Positions 9,164-19,528 of a stretch of 64,000 nucleotides of DNA are shown piece by piece; the stretch's first letter is position 1, and each line of letters starts with the position of its first letter. Origin of the DNA: Archangium violaceum Cb vi76 (lineage in GTDB: Bacteria; Myxococcota; Myxococcia; Myxococcales; Myxococcaceae); the NCBI RefSeq assembly GCF_000733295.1, contig NZ_JPMI01000378.1, positions 62,001 through 126,000 on the forward strand, written 5' to 3'. The notes under the pieces are model-generated. The model was given only the letters and a program-made list of their open reading frames with translations, did not search any database and was not told the origin of the DNA. The translations under genes were made by a program, and so were the position numbers.

Positions 9164-9247
9164 CAGTGGCCCCCAGATTCAGATGCTTACGGTCACTACT
9201 CCGAATCCCATCAGCATCACATGCCTTCAGGCCTCTTGGTTCACCCC

Positions 9248-9300
9248 ACGGGCCCAAGACTCGCCAAGGCGTACGCCGGTGCACACTCCCGAAGGCGGGC
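9248..9300. repeat. Dispersed 53-bp element, copy 2
   Basis: This is the second copy of the element at 3042-3094. It contains the perfect ten-base palindrome GGCGTACGCC at 9269-9278, followed by GGTGCAC. It lies between the reverse-strand hypothetical gene and the forward antiporter gene, again in a divergent intergenic region. Confidence 0.75.
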
Positions 9301-9351
9301 GAGCTTCCGCCACCGGGCATTGGCCTGGCTCCATGCTAGAGGCGTCCGGGA

Positions 9352-10830
9352 ATGCAGCTCTACGAGCCCACGGCGACGGCCTTCCTGCTCACCGCGCTCG
9401 GTGTGCTGATGGGCGGGAGCGCGCTCTTCAGCCGTGCCGCCGGACGTTTCGGTGTCCCCGTGGCCCTGCTCTTCATCCTCCTGGGCGTGCTGGGGGGCTC
9501 CGAGGGCATCGGCGGCATCGCCTTCGAGAACTACGGCTTCACCTTCCGGCTCGGCACCGTGGCGCTGGTGCTCATCCTCTTCGATGGTGGCCTCAACACC
9601 CCGCTGTCCGCCATGCGCCACGGCCTCAAGCCCGCGGCGCTGCTGGCCACCGTGGGCGTCATCGGCACGGCGCTCGTCACCGGCGTGGCCGCGCACCTCT
9701 TCGGCTTCGAGTGGAAGCAGGCGCTGCTGCTCGGGGCCATCGTGTCCTCCACGGACGCGGCGGCCGTCTTCTCCGTGCTGCGCGGCAGTGGCCTGCACCT
9801 CAAGCGCCGCGTGGGCGTGACGCTGGAGCTGGAGTCGGGCCTCAATGATCCCATGGCCGTCATCCTCACCATGGCGCTCACCGGGGCGCTCATGAGTGGC
9901 GAGCCCCTGGACTGGCACATCCTGCTGCATGCCGCCGTGCAGATGGTGGTGGGCGCGGCCTTCGGCATGGGCTTCGGCTACGCGGGCCGGCTCCTGCTCT
10001 CGCGCGTACACCTGGCCGCGGGCGGCCTCTACCCCGTGCTCACCCTGGCGCTGGCCTTCCTGGCCTTCGGGCTGCCCACGCTCTTCGAGGGCAGTGGCTT
10101 CCTCTCCGTGTACGTCGCCGCCGTGGTGATGGGCAACCAGTCCTTCCCCTACCGCAGCGGCCTGCTGCGCGTGCACGACGCCATGGCGTGGCTTGCCCAG
10201 GTGTGCATGTTCCTCATGCTCGGACTGCTCGCCATCCCCACGAAGCTCGTGGAGGTGGCCTGGGTGGGCGCCGGAGTGAGCCTGGTGCTGGCCTTCCTCG
10301 CCCGGCCCCTCGTGGTGATGCTGTGCCTGCTGCCCTTCCGCTTCCCCTTGAAGGAGTCCTTCTACGTGGGCTGGGTGGGCCTGCGCGGCGCGGTGCCCAT
10401 CATCCTCGCCACCTTCCCCGTGCTGGCCCGGGCACCGGGCGCCTTCTCCATCTTCAACGTGGTGTTCTTCATCGTGGTGGTCAACGCGCTCATCCCCGGC
10501 GCCACCGTGCCGTGGCTCACGCGCCGGTTGGGGCTCGTCTCGCTCGCGCCGCCTCCACCCCCGGCCGCGTTGGAGCTGACGTCCATGCACCAGCTCGACG
10601 GCGAGGTGGTGCCCTTCTACGTGGATCCGGCCTCGGCCGTGGCGGGCGCCACCCTCGCCGAGCTGCCGCTGCCCGGCTCCGCCGTGGTGACGCTCATCGT
10701 GCGCGGCAAGGAGTTGGTGCCCGCCAAGGGGGCCACCCAGTTGCTGCCCGGCGACCACGTCTACGTCTTCTGCAAGCCCGCGGAGCTGGCCGAGGTCCAC
10801 CTCCTGCTCGGCCAGCAGATGGACGAGTGA
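9352..10830 (+). CDS. CPA1-family cation/proton antiporter (NhaP2/CvrA-like) with RCK_C domain
   Basis: The 492-residue protein has about twelve hydrophobic segments up to residue 395. It carries the CPA1 hallmarks FDGGLNT in an early membrane segment, SSTDAAAVFSVL and ESGLNDPMAV, where the Asp residues bind cation and proton. A cytoplasmic tail (about 405-492) has the TrkA-C/RCK_C pattern (ELPLPGSAVVTLIVRGKELVPAKGATQLLPGDHVYVF), which usually regulates K+/H+ antiporters through ligand binding. It should exchange K+ or Na+ for protons at the inner membrane. The stop lies nine bases from the stop of the convergent Kef-type gene, so two different antiporters sit back to back. Confidence 0.9.
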   Translation: MQLYEPTATAFLLTALGVLMGGSALFSRAAGRFGVPVALLFILLGVLGGSEGIGGIAFENYGFTFRLGTVALVLILFDGGLNTPLSAMRHGLKPAALLATVGVIGTALVTGVAAHLFGFEWKQALLLGAIVSSTDAAAVFSVLRGSGLHLKRRVGVTLELESGLNDPMAVILTMALTGALMSGEPLDWHILLHAAVQMVVGAAFGMGFGYAGRLLLSRVHLAAGGLYPVLTLALAFLAFGLPTLFEGSGFLSVYVAAVVMGNQSFPYRSGLLRVHDAMAWLAQVCMFLMLGLLAIPTKLVEVAWVGAGVSLVLAFLARPLVVMLCLLPFRFPLKESFYVGWVGLRGAVPIILATFPVLARAPGAFSIFNVVFFIVVVNALIPGATVPWLTRRLGLVSLAPPPPPAALELTSMHQLDGEVVPFYVDPASAVAGATLAELPLPGSAVVTLIVRGKELVPAKGATQLLPGDHVYVFCKPAELAEVHLLLGQQMDE

Positions 10831-10839
10831 GCCGGCGCC

Positions 10840-12636
10840 TCACGCCGACTTCTTCTGCTTCTGCTCGTCCTTCTCGAAGAGCTCCTGCAGGTCCTGCCGC
10901 GCCTGCTTCGCCAGCTCGGTGAGCTTCTTCACGTCCTTGTGGTGGAGGTACGAGGTCCGCAGCAGCGCCTCGTCGTGCTCGCGGAAGCGCTCCAGCGCGC
11001 TCTTGCTCTCCGACCAGGTGAGGCCCAGCTCCTGGAGGATGTCACCCGTCATCTCCAGGCTGCCCGCGTACGTCTCGCGCATGACGTGTTGGATGCCCAG
11101 GTTCATCAACTGGTAGGCGTGCTGCCGGTTGCGGGCGCGCGCGAAGAGGGTGAGGTGGGGGAAGTGCTGGAGCACCGTCTCCGCCGTGCGCACCGAGGCC
11201 TCCATGTCGTCGATGGCCAGCACGAACACCTTCGCCTTGTCCGCCCGCGCCGCCCGCAGCAGGTCCAACCGCGAGGCGTCCCCGTAATAGATTTTCGTGT
11301 TGCCGAACTTCTTGAGGAAGTCGATGTGCTCGGGGCTGGCGTCCAGGGCGGTGAAGCCGATGTGCTTCACGTGCAGCAGGCGGCCCACCACCTGCCCCAC
11401 GCGGCCGAAGCCCGCGATGATGACGGGGTGGTCCTCCTCGGCGGCCACGTCGAAGTCGCGCCGCTCCTTCTGGTGGAAGCGCGGCCGCACGAACCGGTCG
11501 TACACCAGGAAGAGCACCGGGGTGACGGCCATGGAGAGGCTCACCACCACCACCAGCAGCTCCGCCAGCTCCCGCTCCATCACCCGGAAGCCCACCGCGA
11601 GCCCGAAGAGCACGAAGGCGAACTCGCCGCCCTGGGAGATGACCACCGCCATGCTCGAGGAGGGCTCGTTGCTCTTGAAGGCCCACCGGCCCAACGCGTA
11701 GAGCACCAGCGCCTTGGCCAGCACCAGCCCGAGCACCAGCACCACCACGCGCACCGGGCCGCTGGCCAGCAGGCCGATGTTCACCGACATGCCCACCGCG
11801 ATGAAGAAGAGGCCCAGCAGCAGGCCCTTGAAGGGCTCGATGTCCGCCTCCAGCTCGTGGCGGTACTCCGAGTCCGCCAGCAGCACGCCGGCGAGGAAGG
11901 CGCCCAGCGCCATGGACAGCCCCACCTTGCTCACCAGCAGCGCGGTGCCCACCACCAGCAGCAGCGCCGTGGCGGTGAAGAGCTCCTGGCTGTGCAACGA
12001 GGCCACGAAGCGAAACACCGGCCGCAGCACGTAGCGCCCTCCGAGCACCACGCCCGCCAGCACCCCCACCACCTTGAGCGCCGACACCCACCCGGGCTCC
12101 GTCGACTGCGCCACCGGCTCGCCCAGGAAGGGCAGCAGCGCCAGCAGCGGGATGACGGCCAGGTCCTGGAACAGGAGGATGCCGAAGGAGGCCCGCCCGT
12201 GCTCGGTGGTCAGCTCGTTCTTCTCCGCCAGCAACTGCAGCGCGAAGGCGGTGGAGGACAGCGACAGCCCCAGGCCGGTGATGAGCGCGGTGGCCGGCTT
12301 CAGCCCCAGCGCCATGCCCGCTCCCGCCAGCACCGCCCCGGTGGCCACCACCTGCACCCCGCCCAGGCCGAACACCGACTTGCGCAGCTCCCACAGGCGC
12401 GAGGGCTGCAACTCCAGGCCGATCAGGAAGAGCAGCAGCACCACGCCCAGCTCGGCGAAGTGGAGGATGCTCTCCACGTCGGAGATGAGCCCCACGCCCC
12501 ACGGCCCTATCACCATGCCCGCCGCGAGGTAGCCCAGCACCGAGCCCAGCCCCAGCCGCTTGAAGAGGGGGACGGACACCACCGCGGCCGCCAGGAAGAT
12601 GAGCGCCTGTTGCAGGAAGGACATGCCCTCCTTCAT
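10840..12636 (-). CDS. Kef-type (CPA2) potassium/proton antiporter with RCK domain
   Basis: This 598-residue protein begins with the typical Kef membrane start (LFKRLGLGSVLGYLAAGMVIGPWG) and has about twelve membrane helices. It carries the CPA2 motif FLIGLELQP and the conserved LLFQDLAVIPLL. A cytoplasmic RCK_N domain follows, with the Rossmann motif GFGRVGQVVG near residue 411. The C-terminus is a charged helix rich in Lys and Glu. Kef systems exchange K+ for H+ and are gated by nucleotide and, in enterobacteria, by glutathione adducts. Whether the latter applies here is unknown. ATG 12636 or ATG 12624 could be the start; the second has AGGAGG two bases upstream. Confidence 0.9.
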   Translation of the reverse strand: MKEGMSFLQQALIFLAAAVVSVPLFKRLGLGSVLGYLAAGMVIGPWGVGLISDVESILHFAELGVVLLLFLIGLELQPSRLWELRKSVFGLGGVQVVATGAVLAGAGMALGLKPATALITGLGLSLSSTAFALQLLAEKNELTTEHGRASFGILLFQDLAVIPLLALLPFLGEPVAQSTEPGWVSALKVVGVLAGVVLGGRYVLRPVFRFVASLHSQELFTATALLLVVGTALLVSKVGLSMALGAFLAGVLLADSEYRHELEADIEPFKGLLLGLFFIAVGMSVNIGLLASGPVRVVVLVLGLVLAKALVLYALGRWAFKSNEPSSSMAVVISQGGEFAFVLFGLAVGFRVMERELAELLVVVVSLSMAVTPVLFLVYDRFVRPRFHQKERRDFDVAAEEDHPVIIAGFGRVGQVVGRLLHVKHIGFTALDASPEHIDFLKKFGNTKIYYGDASRLDLLRAARADKAKVFVLAIDDMEASVRTAETVLQHFPHLTLFARARNRQHAYQLMNLGIQHVMRETYAGSLEMTGDILQELGLTWSESKSALERFREHDEALLRTSYLHHKDVKKLTELAKQARQDLQELFEKDEQKQKKSA

Positions 12637-12737
12637 GACATCGCCGCTCGAAAGAGGGCAAGACAGGTGCTCGCCGAGGCCCTGGCCGGGTCACTCCCGC
12701 GAGGCGGAGGGCGGGCGGCGGAGGGCTGGTGGGCGGA

Positions 12738-12915
12738 ATGGCATTCGGGCCCTTCACCGTGGGTGTCACCTCATCCGAGCGTCCTGGCGGAGTGGGCTTG
12801 GGTCTTCCCCTCGTCAAACGTATCGTTCAGGAGCATCACGGCCCGGTCTCCGTGGACCATACAGCCGAGGGGGGAGCCGAGGTCCGGGTGTATCTCCCGG
12901 CCGAGGGGGAGCCGA

Positions 12916-12944
<29 letters not shown>
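12738..12944 (+). pseudogene. Histidine-kinase remnant (C-terminal end of ATPase domain)
   Basis: The frame from ATG 12738 to TGA 12944 encodes only the last 68 residues of a sensor kinase: an F-box-like FGPF, the G2 box GGVGLGLPLVKRIVQEHHG, and the terminal strands ending VYLP. The phosphorylated histidine, N box and G1 box are absent, and only about 100 bases separate it from the divergent kef start, so nothing larger can be encoded. It overlaps the start of the following response-regulator gene by 29 bases, as intact kinase-regulator pairs do. It therefore looks like the stump of the regulator's former partner. Confidence 0.7.
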
Positions 12945-14293
<1,349 letters not shown>

Positions 14294-14295
<2 letters not shown>

Positions 14296-14322
14296 AATCC
14301 GGAATCCGGACCCTGGACATGG
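14294..14322 (+). promoter_or_regulatory. Putative activator-binding block upstream of the MCP promoter
   Basis: The block GAATCCGGAATCCGGA (14295-14310), three variable bases and TGGACATGG (14314-14322) recurs at 16792-16819 upstream of cheA. In both places exactly 56 bases separate it from the -24 element. The tandem GAATCCG units and fixed spacing are what an upstream binding site for an NtrC-type activator would show. The first bases overlap the stop codon of the activator gene. Confidence 0.7.
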
Positions 14323-14360
14323 GCTGGAGTGGCGGCGCTGCTGGTTGTGATTCCGAGGAT

Positions 14361-14394
14361 TTGTCCTCCAAAGGACAATGGCTTGGAAATTGCT
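14361..14394 (+). promoter_or_regulatory. Sigma54 (-24/-12) promoter of the MCP gene with abutting palindrome
   Basis: TGGCTTG (14379-14385), four bases and TTGCT (14390-14394) match the sigma54 consensus TGGCACG-N4-TTGCW, with the GG and GC dinucleotides correctly spaced. Directly against the -24 box lies TTGTCC-N6-GGACAA (14361-14378), of which TTGT-N10-ACAA is shared with the cheA promoter. The -12 position predicts transcription start near 14405, only about seven bases before ATG 14412. Confidence 0.75.
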
Positions 14395-14411
14395 CTTGAC
14401 AGCCCCGCCCC

Positions 14412-16112
14412 ATGACCTGGTTCTACAATCTGAAGATTGCCACCAAGCTGCTCGTCGCCTTCCTGGCCCTGAGCGCCTTCACGCTGCTGCTGGGTTTCTT
14501 CGCTCTGCGTCAGATGGAGACGATGAACGACGCGACGGGTGAGGTGACGGACATCCTGGTGCCCGCCCTCTCCGCCGTCTCGGACACCAACACCGACACC
14601 TCGGACTTCGTCATCTCCGAGCTGCAACACGTCATGTCGACGGACCCCATGCAGATGGCCCAGTCCGAGCGGGAGATGCAGCAGATGCTGGAGAGCATCA
14701 ACCAGGGGCTCGCCCGGTACGAGGCCTTCATCCGGCTGGATGAGGAGCGGCGCCTGTACGACAACTTCACCAGGGGCTGGAAGCTGTTCCTGCTAGAGCA
14801 CGAGAAGGTCATCGCGCTTTCGCGCTCGGGCCAGCAGGAGGCGGCGCGCACCCACTACCACGAGCAATCGCGGCCCGCCTACCTGGCCGCCAACGAGCAC
14901 ATGGAGGGGCTGGTGGTCGTCCTCCAGAAGGCCTCGAAGCGGGCCTCGGACTACTCGGATGCCACGCATGCTCTCGCGCGGGGGTGGATCCTCTCCGCCA
15001 TGGGCGCCAGCCTGCTCATCGGCCTGCTGCTCAGCATCCTCATCGCCCGGGCCATCTCCCGGCCGCTGAACGATGCGGTGCAGGTGGCGGACCGCATCGC
15101 GGAGGGGGACCTCACCGTCCGTATCGTCTCGGAGACGCAGGACGAGGCGGGCCGGTTGATGGCGGCCCTGCAGCGCATGGTGCAGAAGCTCGCCCAGATC
15201 ATCGGCGAGGTGCGCGAGGGCGCCGGTGCGCTCGCCTCGGCCTCCTCCCAGGTGTCCGCCTCCTCGCAGAGCCTGTCGCAGGGCACCAGCGAGCAGGCCA
15301 GCAGCGTGGAGGAGACCACCTCCAGCCTGGAGCAGATGACGGCCAGCATCACGCAGAACCGCGGCCATGGCCGGCAGATGGAGCAGATGGCCGTGCAGGG
15401 CGCCCGGGACGCGGAGGAGGGCGGCCGGGCGGTGAAGGAGACGGTGGCGGCCATGGGCTCCATCGCGGAGAAGATCTCCATCATCGAGGAGATCGCCTAC
15501 CAGACGAACCTGCTGGCGTTGAACGCGGCGATTGAAGCGGCGAGGGCGGGGGAGCACGGCAAGGGCTTCGCGGTGGTGGCCACGGAGGTGCGCAAGCTGG
15601 CGGAGCGGAGCCGGACGGCGGCCAAGGAGATTTCCGGGCTGGCGACGAGCAGCGTGAAGGTGGCGACGCGCTCGGGACAGTTGCTGGAGGAGCTGGTGCC
15701 CAACATCCGCAAGACGGCGGACCTGGTGCAGGAGGTGGTGGCCGCCTCGGCGGAGCAGACCAGCGGCGTCACGCAGATGAACAAGGCGATGCAGCACGTG
15801 GACCAGGTGACGCAGCGCAACGCGTCGGCGTCCGAGGAGCTGGCGTCCACGGCGGAGGAGCTGTCCTCCCAGGCGGAGGCGCTCAGCCAGTTGGTGGCCT
15901 TCTTCCGCACGGTGGAGGGCTCCGAGCGCGCCTGGCGCCCGGGAACCCGGCCCCCGGTGGGCGGGCACTTCGCGGGGGCGGCCCACTCCGCGGGGCATGG
16001 GCTGAAGGCGGTGGCGGGTGCGCTCGCCCACCCTGGAGCCCCGGCGCCTCGCGCCTCCGCCCCTGTTTCCGCCGCGCTCCCAGACGAGGACCGCGAGTTC
16101 AAGCGCTTCTAG
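14412..16112 (+). CDS. Methyl-accepting chemotaxis protein
   Basis: The 566-residue receptor has an N-terminal membrane helix ([20 protein letters not shown], about 14-33). A periplasmic four-helix bundle follows to about 190, then a second helix ([20 protein letters not shown]), a HAMP domain starting RAISRPL and a long coiled-coil signalling domain. The signalling hairpin tip is the standard [23 protein letters not shown]. An Ala/Pro/His-rich tail ends in EFKRF. It should sense a periplasmic or envelope cue and control CheA through CheW, encoded next. There is almost no leader and no Shine-Dalgarno sequence, consistent with the sigma54 promoter ending so close to the ATG. Confidence 0.93.
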   Translation: MTWFYNLKIATKLLVAFLALSAFTLLLGFFALRQMETMNDATGEVTDILVPALSAVSDTNTDTSDFVISELQHVMSTDPMQMAQSEREMQQMLESINQGLARYEAFIRLDEERRLYDNFTRGWKLFLLEHEKVIALSRSGQQEAARTHYHEQSRPAYLAANEHMEGLVVVLQKASKRASDYSDATHALARGWILSAMGASLLIGLLLSILIARAISRPLNDAVQVADRIAEGDLTVRIVSETQDEAGRLMAALQRMVQKLAQIIGEVREGAGALASASSQVSASSQSLSQGTSEQASSVEETTSSLEQMTASITQNRGHGRQMEQMAVQGARDAEEGGRAVKETVAAMGSIAEKISIIEEIAYQTNLLALNAAIEAARAGEHGKGFAVVATEVRKLAERSRTAAKEISGLATSSVKVATRSGQLLEELVPNIRKTADLVQEVVAASAEQTSGVTQMNKAMQHVDQVTQRNASASEELASTAEELSSQAEALSQLVAFFRTVEGSERAWRPGTRPPVGGHFAGAAHSAGHGLKAVAGALAHPGAPAPRASAPVSAALPDEDREFKRF

Positions 16113-16124
16113 GTGCCCGCCGCG

Positions 16125-16688
16125 ATGAATACACAGACACCCGCCGCCTCCTCGCAGTACCTCAGCTTCATCCTCGCCGGGGAGGAGTACGCGCTCGGAA
16201 TCCTGCAGGTGAAGGAGATCATCGAATACGACACCGTGACACGCGTGCCGGGAACGCCGGCGTGGGTGAGGGGGGTGTTCAACCTGAGGGGCAGCGTGGT
16301 GCCGGTGGTGGACCTGGCGGTGAAGCTGGGGATGGTGCCGTCGGTGCTCAGCCGGTGGAGCTGCATCGTGGTGGTGGAGGTGAAGCTGGGCCAGGAGCGG
16401 ATCGTGCTGGGGCTGCTGGCGGACGCCATCGGGCAGGTGATGGAGCTGGAGCCCGGGGCGGTGATGCCGCCGCCGTCCTTCGGAACGCCCATCCACGGGG
16501 ACTACCTGCTGGGCATGGGGCGGGTGGGAACGAGCAAGAAGTTCGTCCTGCTGCTGGACATCGACCACGTGCTCAGCACCCAGGAGGTGTTGGCGGCCAG
16601 CGCGCTCAAGGCCCCGGTGGAGGCGGCCGAGCCGCCCGCGGTGGCTCCCGAGACGGGCGTCACGGCCTCTTCCAGCGCGCCCAGGTAG
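16125..16688 (+). CDS. cheW: Chemotaxis coupling protein CheW
   Basis: The 187-residue protein has the CheW-like double beta-barrel pattern: LSFILAGEEYALGILQVKEIIEY, then RVPGTPAWVRGVFNLRGSVVPVVDL, the conserved coupling loop, and a final KKFVLLLDIDHVL strand. A disordered Ala/Pro-rich tail of about 35 residues follows. It links the receptor to CheA. It lies 12 bases after the MCP stop and is surely cotranscribed with it. ATG 16125 has AGGTG nine bases upstream. A GTG at 16113 in the same frame is the alternative start. Confidence 0.9.
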   Translation: MNTQTPAASSQYLSFILAGEEYALGILQVKEIIEYDTVTRVPGTPAWVRGVFNLRGSVVPVVDLAVKLGMVPSVLSRWSCIVVVEVKLGQERIVLGLLADAIGQVMELEPGAVMPPPSFGTPIHGDYLLGMGRVGTSKKFVLLLDIDHVLSTQEVLAASALKAPVEAAEPPAVAPETGVTASSSAPR

Positions 16689-16790
16689 CTCCCCAAGGCC
16701 CGTTGAGGGCGGACGGGTTCCCTGGCAGTCGCTTCGCCGCTCGCTCTCCGTGATGGCGGCACGGGGAAACAGGGCCCGTGTCTGGATTCT

Positions 16791-16819
16791 GGAATCCGGA
16801 ATCCGGATGTTGGACATGG
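16791..16819 (+). promoter_or_regulatory. Putative activator-binding block upstream of the cheA promoter
   Basis: This is the second copy of the block at 14294-14322: GAATCCGGAATCCGGA at 16792-16807, three different bases, then TGGACATGG at 16811-16819. It again lies 56 bases upstream of the -24 box. A GGATTC at 16784-16789 just before it makes an inverted repeat with the first GAATCC. Confidence 0.7.
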
Positions 16820-16857
16820 CGCGCCAGTCCAGAGCGCCGGGACGCAATTCCGGGGAG

Positions 16858-16891
16858 TTGTCACCCGCTGAACAATGGCGTGGGGATTGCT
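16858..16891 (+). promoter_or_regulatory. cheA: Sigma54 (-24/-12) promoter of cheA with abutting half-sites
   Basis: TGGCGTG (16876-16882), GGGA and TTGCT (16887-16891) form a good -24/-12 promoter. TTGT-N10-ACAA (16858-16875) abuts it exactly as at the MCP promoter. The predicted start near 16902 is about four bases from ATG 16906, so the transcript is almost leaderless. Confidence 0.75.
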
Positions 16892-16905
16892 GTTGACTCC
16901 GGCAG

Positions 16906-18558
16906 ATGAATCCCGAGTTGGAGAAGGTTCACGCCGTCTTCCTCACCGAGACGGAAGAGCAGCTCGTCAGCCTGGAGCAGGAGCTGTTGGCGCTGGAGGC
17001 GTCTCCCGGACCGGAGACCTTGCGAGCGGTCTTCCGCACCGTCCACACCCTGAAGGGCGGCACCGCCGTCATGGGCTACTCGGCGGCGGTGGAGCTGGCC
17101 CATACGCTGGAGGAGCTGCTCACCCGGCTGGAGGCCGGGGTGCTGGTGCTGCACTCGGGGCTGGGGACGTTGCTGCTGCAATCGGTGGATGCGCTGCGCG
17201 AGCTGGTGGGCCTGCGGCCCGTGACCGAGCCGGACCTGCGCCTGCCGGCCAGCGACGTGCATGGCCTGCTGGCCTCCACGGTCGCGGCGTCCCGGCCCGT
17301 CTCCTCGGGCCCGGCGCAGGCGGGCGCGGAGTGGCACGGGCCGACCAGCGCCGAGCCCGCCGAGCCGGCCCCGTCCCGGGAGCGCACGCTGCGCGTGGGA
17401 CTGGACCGGCTGGACCGGATGCTGGACCTGACGGGGGAGATCGCCATCGCCCGAGGGCGGCTCACCCCCATGCTGGCCCAGGCGCACCGCTACACGCCCG
17501 AGCAACTGCTGGAGGCGCACCGCGAGGCGGACGGGCTCTACCTGGACCTGCAGGAGCTGGTGATGAAGGTGCGGATGGTGCCCGTGGGCCGCACCTTCCA
17601 GCCCTTCACGCGCACGGTGAGGGACCTGTGCCTGGCCACGGGCAAGCGGGTGCGGCTGGAGATGAGCGGCCAGGAGGTGGAGGTGGACACCACCGTCACC
17701 GAGCTCATCCGCGACCCGCTCACCCACCTCATCCGCAACGCGATGGACCACGGCATGGAGACGCCCGAGGTCCGCGAGGCGCAGGGCAAGGAGCCCACCG
17801 GCACGCTCGCGCTGCGCGCCTTCCACGAGGCGGGCAGCATCGTCATCCAGGTGTCCGAGGACGGGGCCGGGCTGGACCGGGCGCGCATCCTGGCGCGGGC
17901 GCGCGCGCGCGGGCTGGTGGGCCCCGAGGAGGTGCCGGAGGACGACGCGCTCTTCCAGGTCATCTTCGAGCCGGGCTTCTCCACCGCCGAGCGCGTCACG
18001 GAGCTGTCGGGACGGGGCGTGGGCATGGACGTGGTGAAGCGCAACGTGGAACTGCTGCGCGGCACCATCTGCGTGGACACGACGCCCGGCAAGGGCACCA
18101 CGTTCAGCCTGCGTCTGCCGCTCACCCTCTCCATCATCGAGGGCTTCTCGGTGGGGACGGGGGAGGAGACGTACGTGATTCCGCTGGAGCACGTGGTGGA
18201 GTGCGTGGAGCTGCCGCCCGGCGAGAGCCGCCCCGGGCGCACCGGCATCTTCAACCTGCGGGGCGAGCCGCTGCCCTACCTGCGCCTGCGCGAGCACTTC
18301 TCGCTCGGAGGAGAATCGCCACCGCGCGAGAGCATCGTCGTCATCGGCCACGGCAGGGGCCTGGCGGGTCTCGCCGTGGACACGCTGCTCGGCCAGGGCC
18401 AGACGGTCATCAAGCCCCTGGGCAAGCCGTGCCAGGGCCTGCCCGGACTGGCCGGCTCCACCCTGCTCGGAGATGGCCGCGTGGCCCTCATCCTGGACGT
18501 GCCCGCGCTCCTCCAACAGGCCTTGAAGGCCGTCCCCCCCGCGGCCGCCGTGGCCTGA
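16906..18558 (+). CDS. cheA: Chemotaxis histidine kinase CheA (no P2 domain)
   Basis: The 550-residue protein starts with an Hpt domain whose phosphorylated histidine is H47 in FRTVHTLKGG. After a Pro-rich linker come the dimerisation helices (LRVGLDRLDRMLDLTGEI) and an ATPase domain with N box (HLIRNAMDHGME), G1 (EDGAGL) and G2 (GRGVGMDVV). A CheW-like regulatory domain from about 400 to 530 completes it. The P2 CheY/CheB-docking domain of E. coli CheA is missing; the linker is only about 50 residues. No cheY is nearby, so outputs may be CheB, encoded downstream, and possibly the NtrC-type regulator at 12916. Confidence 0.93.
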   Translation: MNPELEKVHAVFLTETEEQLVSLEQELLALEASPGPETLRAVFRTVHTLKGGTAVMGYSAAVELAHTLEELLTRLEAGVLVLHSGLGTLLLQSVDALRELVGLRPVTEPDLRLPASDVHGLLASTVAASRPVSSGPAQAGAEWHGPTSAEPAEPAPSRERTLRVGLDRLDRMLDLTGEIAIARGRLTPMLAQAHRYTPEQLLEAHREADGLYLDLQELVMKVRMVPVGRTFQPFTRTVRDLCLATGKRVRLEMSGQEVEVDTTVTELIRDPLTHLIRNAMDHGMETPEVREAQGKEPTGTLALRAFHEAGSIVIQVSEDGAGLDRARILARARARGLVGPEEVPEDDALFQVIFEPGFSTAERVTELSGRGVGMDVVKRNVELLRGTICVDTTPGKGTTFSLRLPLTLSIIEGFSVGTGEETYVIPLEHVVECVELPPGESRPGRTGIFNLRGEPLPYLRLREHFSLGGESPPRESIVVIGHGRGLAGLAVDTLLGQGQTVIKPLGKPCQGLPGLAGSTLLGDGRVALILDVPALLQQALKAVPPAAAVA

Positions 18559-18619
18559 CCGCCGTTCCCCGCTCACGCCGTCATGAACTGGTTCAACAAC
18601 ACATGAAGGAGAGTGCGGC

Positions 18620-19525
18620 GTGAGCGAGACCCAGAGGGCAGTGGACACCCCCGTGCCGCCGCGAGAGTCCGCGCCGCCCACGGAGCGGGAGTTCGCCGGG
18701 TACCAGCGGCTCGTCTACCGCGAGGCGGGCATCTGGCTGTCCGAAGCGAAGAAGGCGCTGCTGGTGGGGCGGGTGTCGCGGCGGCTGCGCGAGTTGGGGG
18801 GGCTGTCGTTCGGCGCCTACCTGCGGCGCGTGGAGGAGGACGAGGCGGAGCGGGTGCGGTTGCTGGACGCCCTCTGCACGCACGAGACGCACTTCTTCCG
18901 CGAGCCCCGGCACTTCGAGCTGCTGGAGCGCGAGGTGTTGCCCCGGTGGCGGGAGAGTGGAGACACCGGCTCGGGCGAGGGGCGCCGGGTGCGGGTGTGG
19001 AGCGCGGGGTGCTCCTCGGGCGAGGAGCCCTTCTCCCTGGCCATGGTGCTGCGCCACCACCTGCCGGCCGAGGAGGGCTGGGACATCCACATCCTGGCGA
19101 CGGACCTGTCCACGCGCGTGCTGGAGCGGGCGCGCCAGGCGCTCTGGCCGGTGGACAAGGCGGAGGAGATTCCGAGGAGCTACCTCCGCTCGTACATGCT
19201 GCGCGGGGTGGGCAGCCAGGAAGGGAAGATGAAGGCGGGCCCGGAGCTGCGCTCGCTGGTGCGCTTCCAGCGGGTGAACCTGAATGACGGGCAGGGCGTG
19301 GTGGGGCGTTTCGAGCTCATCTTCTGCCGCAACGTGCTCATCTACTTCGACACGGCCTCGAAGACGCGGGCGGTGGAGCGGCTGTTGAGCCACCTGTCCC
19401 CCCATGGGCTGTTGTTCCTCGGACACTCCGAGAGTCTCACGGGCCCCGGATGGGGCGTGCGCACGGTGATTCCCACCGTCTACGCGCCGAGACCCTTGAC
19501 CCGGGAGGCCACCCGGCGAGGGTGA
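18620..19525 (+). CDS. cheR: Chemoreceptor methyltransferase CheR
   Basis: The 301-residue protein has the helical N-terminal CheR domain (about 25-85) and an S-adenosylmethionine-binding methyltransferase domain. The latter shows THETHFFREP, the SAM loop VWSAGCSSGEEPFSLAM, ATDLS, FELIFCRNVLIYF and the late GHSESL motif. It methylates glutamates of the MCP, opposing CheB. GTG 18620 is preceded by AAGGAG. The gap of 61 bases from cheA suggests the same transcript, and cheB follows after three bases. Confidence 0.93.
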   Translation: MSETQRAVDTPVPPRESAPPTEREFAGYQRLVYREAGIWLSEAKKALLVGRVSRRLRELGGLSFGAYLRRVEEDEAERVRLLDALCTHETHFFREPRHFELLEREVLPRWRESGDTGSGEGRRVRVWSAGCSSGEEPFSLAMVLRHHLPAEEGWDIHILATDLSTRVLERARQALWPVDKAEEIPRSYLRSYMLRGVGSQEGKMKAGPELRSLVRFQRVNLNDGQGVVGRFELIFCRNVLIYFDTASKTRAVERLLSHLSPHGLLFLGHSESLTGPGWGVRTVIPTVYAPRPLTREATRRG

Positions 19526-19528
19526 GGC

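Noticed and set aside
10939-12900. Very long open frame on the plus strand opposite the Kef-type antiporter gene
   Set aside because: The translation is Gln/Arg/His-rich without domain structure and mirrors the codon bias of the antisense gene. It is a GC-driven shadow frame. Only the part from 12916 onward is the real activator gene.
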